A stretch of DNA of 14,138 nt from Bacteroidota bacterium (GTDB lineage: Bacteria > Bacteroidota > Ignavibacteria > Kapaibacteriales > UBA2268): the NCBI GenBank assembly GCA_022708005.1, contig JAKIZN010000010.1, positions 1-14,138 on the forward strand, written 5' to 3'. The first letter of the stretch is position 1; each line of letters starts with the position of its first letter. Below, in pieces: positions 12,297 to 14,138 of this stretch. The translations under genes and the position numbers were made by a program. The notes beneath the pieces were generated by a model. That model saw nothing but the letters and a program-made list of their open reading frames with translations, had not been told where the DNA came from and did not search any database.

Positions 12297-12632
12297 TTAT
12301 ACTTCTTTTGCTGCAACTTCAACAGTGTCTCGAATTTCTACAAATGAAGATACTTTTGTAATTTTAAATACTTCCTGCAATGTCTTATTTACGTTGCAAA
12401 GAAATAGCTTACCGTCTGCATCTCGAAAATCTCGATTTAATTTGATTAGCTTGCCAATTACAATCGAACTGAAGTATGTAACATTTTGAAAATCAAGCAT
12501 CAAGTGCTTTTTTTCACTTTTTAAGACACCGTTAGCCATAGTAAGAAAATAATCAGTTTCTTCTCCACCGACAAATTGCCCATTAAGGTGCAAAACCGAA
12601 TATGCGGGGAATTCTTCAATAGTTGACTTCAT
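12297..12632 (-). CDS. STAS-domain protein (anti-sigma-factor-antagonist-like)
   Basis: A 111-residue single-domain protein of the SpoIIAA/RsbV fold. It has the N-terminal strand pair YSVLHLNGQFVG (11-22), LMLDFQNVTYFSS (44-56) before the helix that carries the phosphosite, then GKLFLCNVNKTLQEVFKITK (74-93). Such proteins bind anti-sigma kinases or work in phosphorelay and lipid-asymmetry systems. The normal DSSG turn reads FSSIVIG: Ser56 falls at the phosphorylated serine, but the preceding Asp is Ser55 and the glycine is lost, so switching by phosphorylation is plausible but not assured. No kinase or sigma factor lies nearby. It is divergent from the flippase gene across 154 bases and ends in its own terminator. 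The partner cannot be named from this window. Confidence 0.8.
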   Translation of the reverse strand: MKSTIEEFPAYSVLHLNGQFVGGEETDYFLTMANGVLKSEKKHLMLDFQNVTYFSSIVIGKLIKLNRDFRDADGKLFLCNVNKTLQEVFKITKVSSFVEIRDTVEVAAKEV

Positions 12633-12786
12633 ATTAAATTAATTTTATCCATTTTTCATAAAAAATACAATATATTGAAGTTTAATGAACAATTTTATTT
12701 CAAAAGTTATAATTGTTTTTCTGCATTCGATTAAATTAGTTATTTTTACAATTTAGTGAGCCAATATTTAATAAAATTATTGCAGA

Positions 12787-14138
12787 ATGATTAATAAAAT
12801 AAAATCTCTCGTAAGCGATACCATGATTTATGGTGTATTCCAAGTGCTTGGAAGGTTTTTGTCGTTTTTACTAACTCCTTTATATACAAATTATTTGACA
12901 AAAGTAGAACTTGCCGAAACAACCTATATCTATTCAATTATCGCATTTTTAAACATCATATTTTCGTTTGGAATTGAGTCCTCCTTTTTCCGATTTTATG
13001 ACAAAGACGACCCAGCCCGTAGCAAAAAAGTATTTACCAACGCATTCTTGATAATTGCTTCCATAGCGGCAACTGTCGCACTATTAGTGATTTTGACCGC
13101 TGATACTTTTGCAGATAGCTTCGTAGAATTGCGAAATCCCGCACTTGTGATACGGCTTGCAATACTAATCCCTCTGTGCGATTCGCTAATTTTCATACCT
13201 TATGCGTATTTGCGTATGACAAGGAGAGCCAAGAAGTTTGCTACGACAAGGTTTGTGCTGATTGTTATTGCTGTTATCAATAATATTATTTTCGTTGTGA
13301 TAATGAGAACGGGCGCAATTGGAGTGATAGTCTCGCAGTTATTGGCTGCTATAGTTGGAATTGCAATTGTCGGGAAAGATATAAAGAATAATTTTATCGG
13401 CAAAGTTGATTTCAAGATGATAAAGGAAATGATTGTCTTTGGGCTGCCGACTTTGCCTGCGAATATATCAGCTATGATACTGCAAGTTGCCGACCGTCCA
13501 TTTTTGAAGGCGCTTGCATCGACCACAGATTTGGCTATCTATTCAGTAAACTATCGCCTTGCAATACCGATGATGCTTGTTGTTACGGTGTTCGATTATG
13601 CGTGGAAGCCATTTTACTTGAGCAAATATAAAGAAGAAGGCTCATCAGAAATGTTCGCAAGAGTATTTACTTACTACACATTAGCTTGCTCGATGGTATT
13701 TCTCGCCACTTCGCTATTTATCGAATATGTTGTGAAAATGCCATTTATTGGTGGCAAATTCATTGCGGCGGACTATTGGGTGGGGCTTGGAGTAGTGCCT
13801 ATAATTCTTGTGGCATTCTTCATAAATGGCACACAATCGCATTTTGCCGCTGGCTTTCTTATCACAAAAAATACTAAATATGTCGGCATATCCGTCGGGC
13901 TTGGTGCAGCCGTCAGCTTGCTGCTTAATTGGTTACTTATACCAATATTATCATATTGGGGTTCGGCAATTGCAATCGTTACGGGCTATGTTTTTGGTGC
14001 GGGGACTTTATTTTTCTTTCAGCGAAAATTTTATCCTATCAAATACGAATGGAAAAGAATTTTTACTATTGCTGCCGCCGCCGCAATCATCTATTTCGCG
14101 GCTATGAGCATAACTCGTGATATTGCTCCGCTGGCGGG
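12787..14138 (+). CDS. Wzx-like lipid-linked oligosaccharide flippase (C-terminus beyond the window)
   Basis: An open frame of 450 codons from the ATG at 12787 with no stop before the window ends. A stop lies in frame just upstream, so this is the first ATG. The N-terminus SDTMIYGVFQVLGRFLSF followed by LTPLYTNYL is typical of the polysaccharide-biosynthesis/RfbX branch of the MOP flippase superfamily. The rest is a succession of strongly hydrophobic helices (about a dozen) split by short charged loops such as FYDKDDPARSKK. It would move an undecaprenyl-linked glycan across the inner membrane. The cargo is unknown; the GDP-mannose enzyme and DprE2-like reductase elsewhere in the window are possible contributors, not shown partners. 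Members usually have 430-500 residues, so little is missing. Confidence 0.88.
   Translation, partial: MINKIKSLVSDTMIYGVFQVLGRFLSFLLTPLYTNYLTKVELAETTYIYSIIAFLNIIFSFGIESSFFRFYDKDDPARSKKVFTNAFLIIASIAATVALLVILTADTFADSFVELRNPALVIRLAILIPLCDSLIFIPYAYLRMTRRAKKFATTRFVLIVIAVINNIIFVVIMRTGAIGVIVSQLLAAIVGIAIVGKDIKNNFIGKVDFKMIKEMIVFGLPTLPANISAMILQVADRPFLKALASTTDLAIYSVNYRLAIPMMLVVTVFDYAWKPFYLSKYKEEGSSEMFARVFTYYTLACSMVFLATSLFIEYVVKMPFIGGKFIAADYWVGLGVVPIILVAFFINGTQSHFAAGFLITKNTKYVGISVGLGAAVSLLLNWLLIPILSYWGSAIAIVTGYVFGAGTLFFFQRKFYPIKYEWKRIFTIAAAAAIIYFAAMSITRDIAPLA

Noticed and set aside
12996..13526. Minus-strand open frames inside the flippase gene (66 and 108 codons)
   Set aside because: Low-complexity hydrophobic translations antisense to a convincing membrane protein; no ribosome sites.

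Overview
The window looks like chromosomal DNA of a moderately AT-rich Gram-negative bacterium from the Bacteroidota/Chlorobiota side of the tree. I infer a Chlorobiota, Ignavibacteriota or Kapaibacteriota lineage, at moderate confidence. The grounds are TAnnTTTG-type promoter elements, an outer-membrane beta-barrel/OmpA protein of a style seen in that group, and some clear Shine-Dalgarno sites (unlike most true Bacteroidetes). Housekeeping genes dominate. There is no transposase, phage gene, tRNA, rRNA or CRISPR array.

Layout. Positions 1-231 (-) hold the N-terminus of a SAM methyltransferase. It is divergent from an AraC-HTH/O6-alkylguanine-DNA alkyltransferase fusion (510-1358, +). A 487-base gap follows, filled with structured repeats. 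Six co-directional genes then run from 1846 to 9057: GDP-mannose pyrophosphorylase, PduO-type cobalamin adenosyltransferase, ComEB-type dCMP deaminase, a DprE2-like SDR reductase, a beta-barrel protein with two OmpA-like domains, and RNase R. Gaps are 6-15 bases, except 77 bases before the OmpA-family gene. A repeat element follows RNase R. Next comes trpS (9330-10334, +), which converges on a histidine ammonia-lyase gene (10409-11932, -) across a strong bidirectional terminator. A second copy of the first repeat lies at 12063-12187. The window ends with a small STAS-domain gene (12297-12632, -) divergent from a Wzx-like flippase gene (12787 onward, +) that runs off the edge.

How the genes fit together. 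GDP-mannose synthesis, the DprE2-like reductase, the flippase and possibly the methyltransferase point to cell-surface glycan synthesis, but they are scattered rather than in one locus. Cobalamin adenosylation, dCMP deamination, RNA decay and tRNA charging are separate core functions. The histidine lyase stands alone, with no other hut gene here.

Most unusual points. (1) Two dispersed, hairpin-rich repeat families share the non-coding gaps. One shows a compensatory T-A to C-G change between its two 125-base copies. The other has terminal inverted repeats and sits just behind stop codons. (2) The lyase has Ala-Cys-Gly where the MIO cofactor is normally built from Ala-Ser-Gly.
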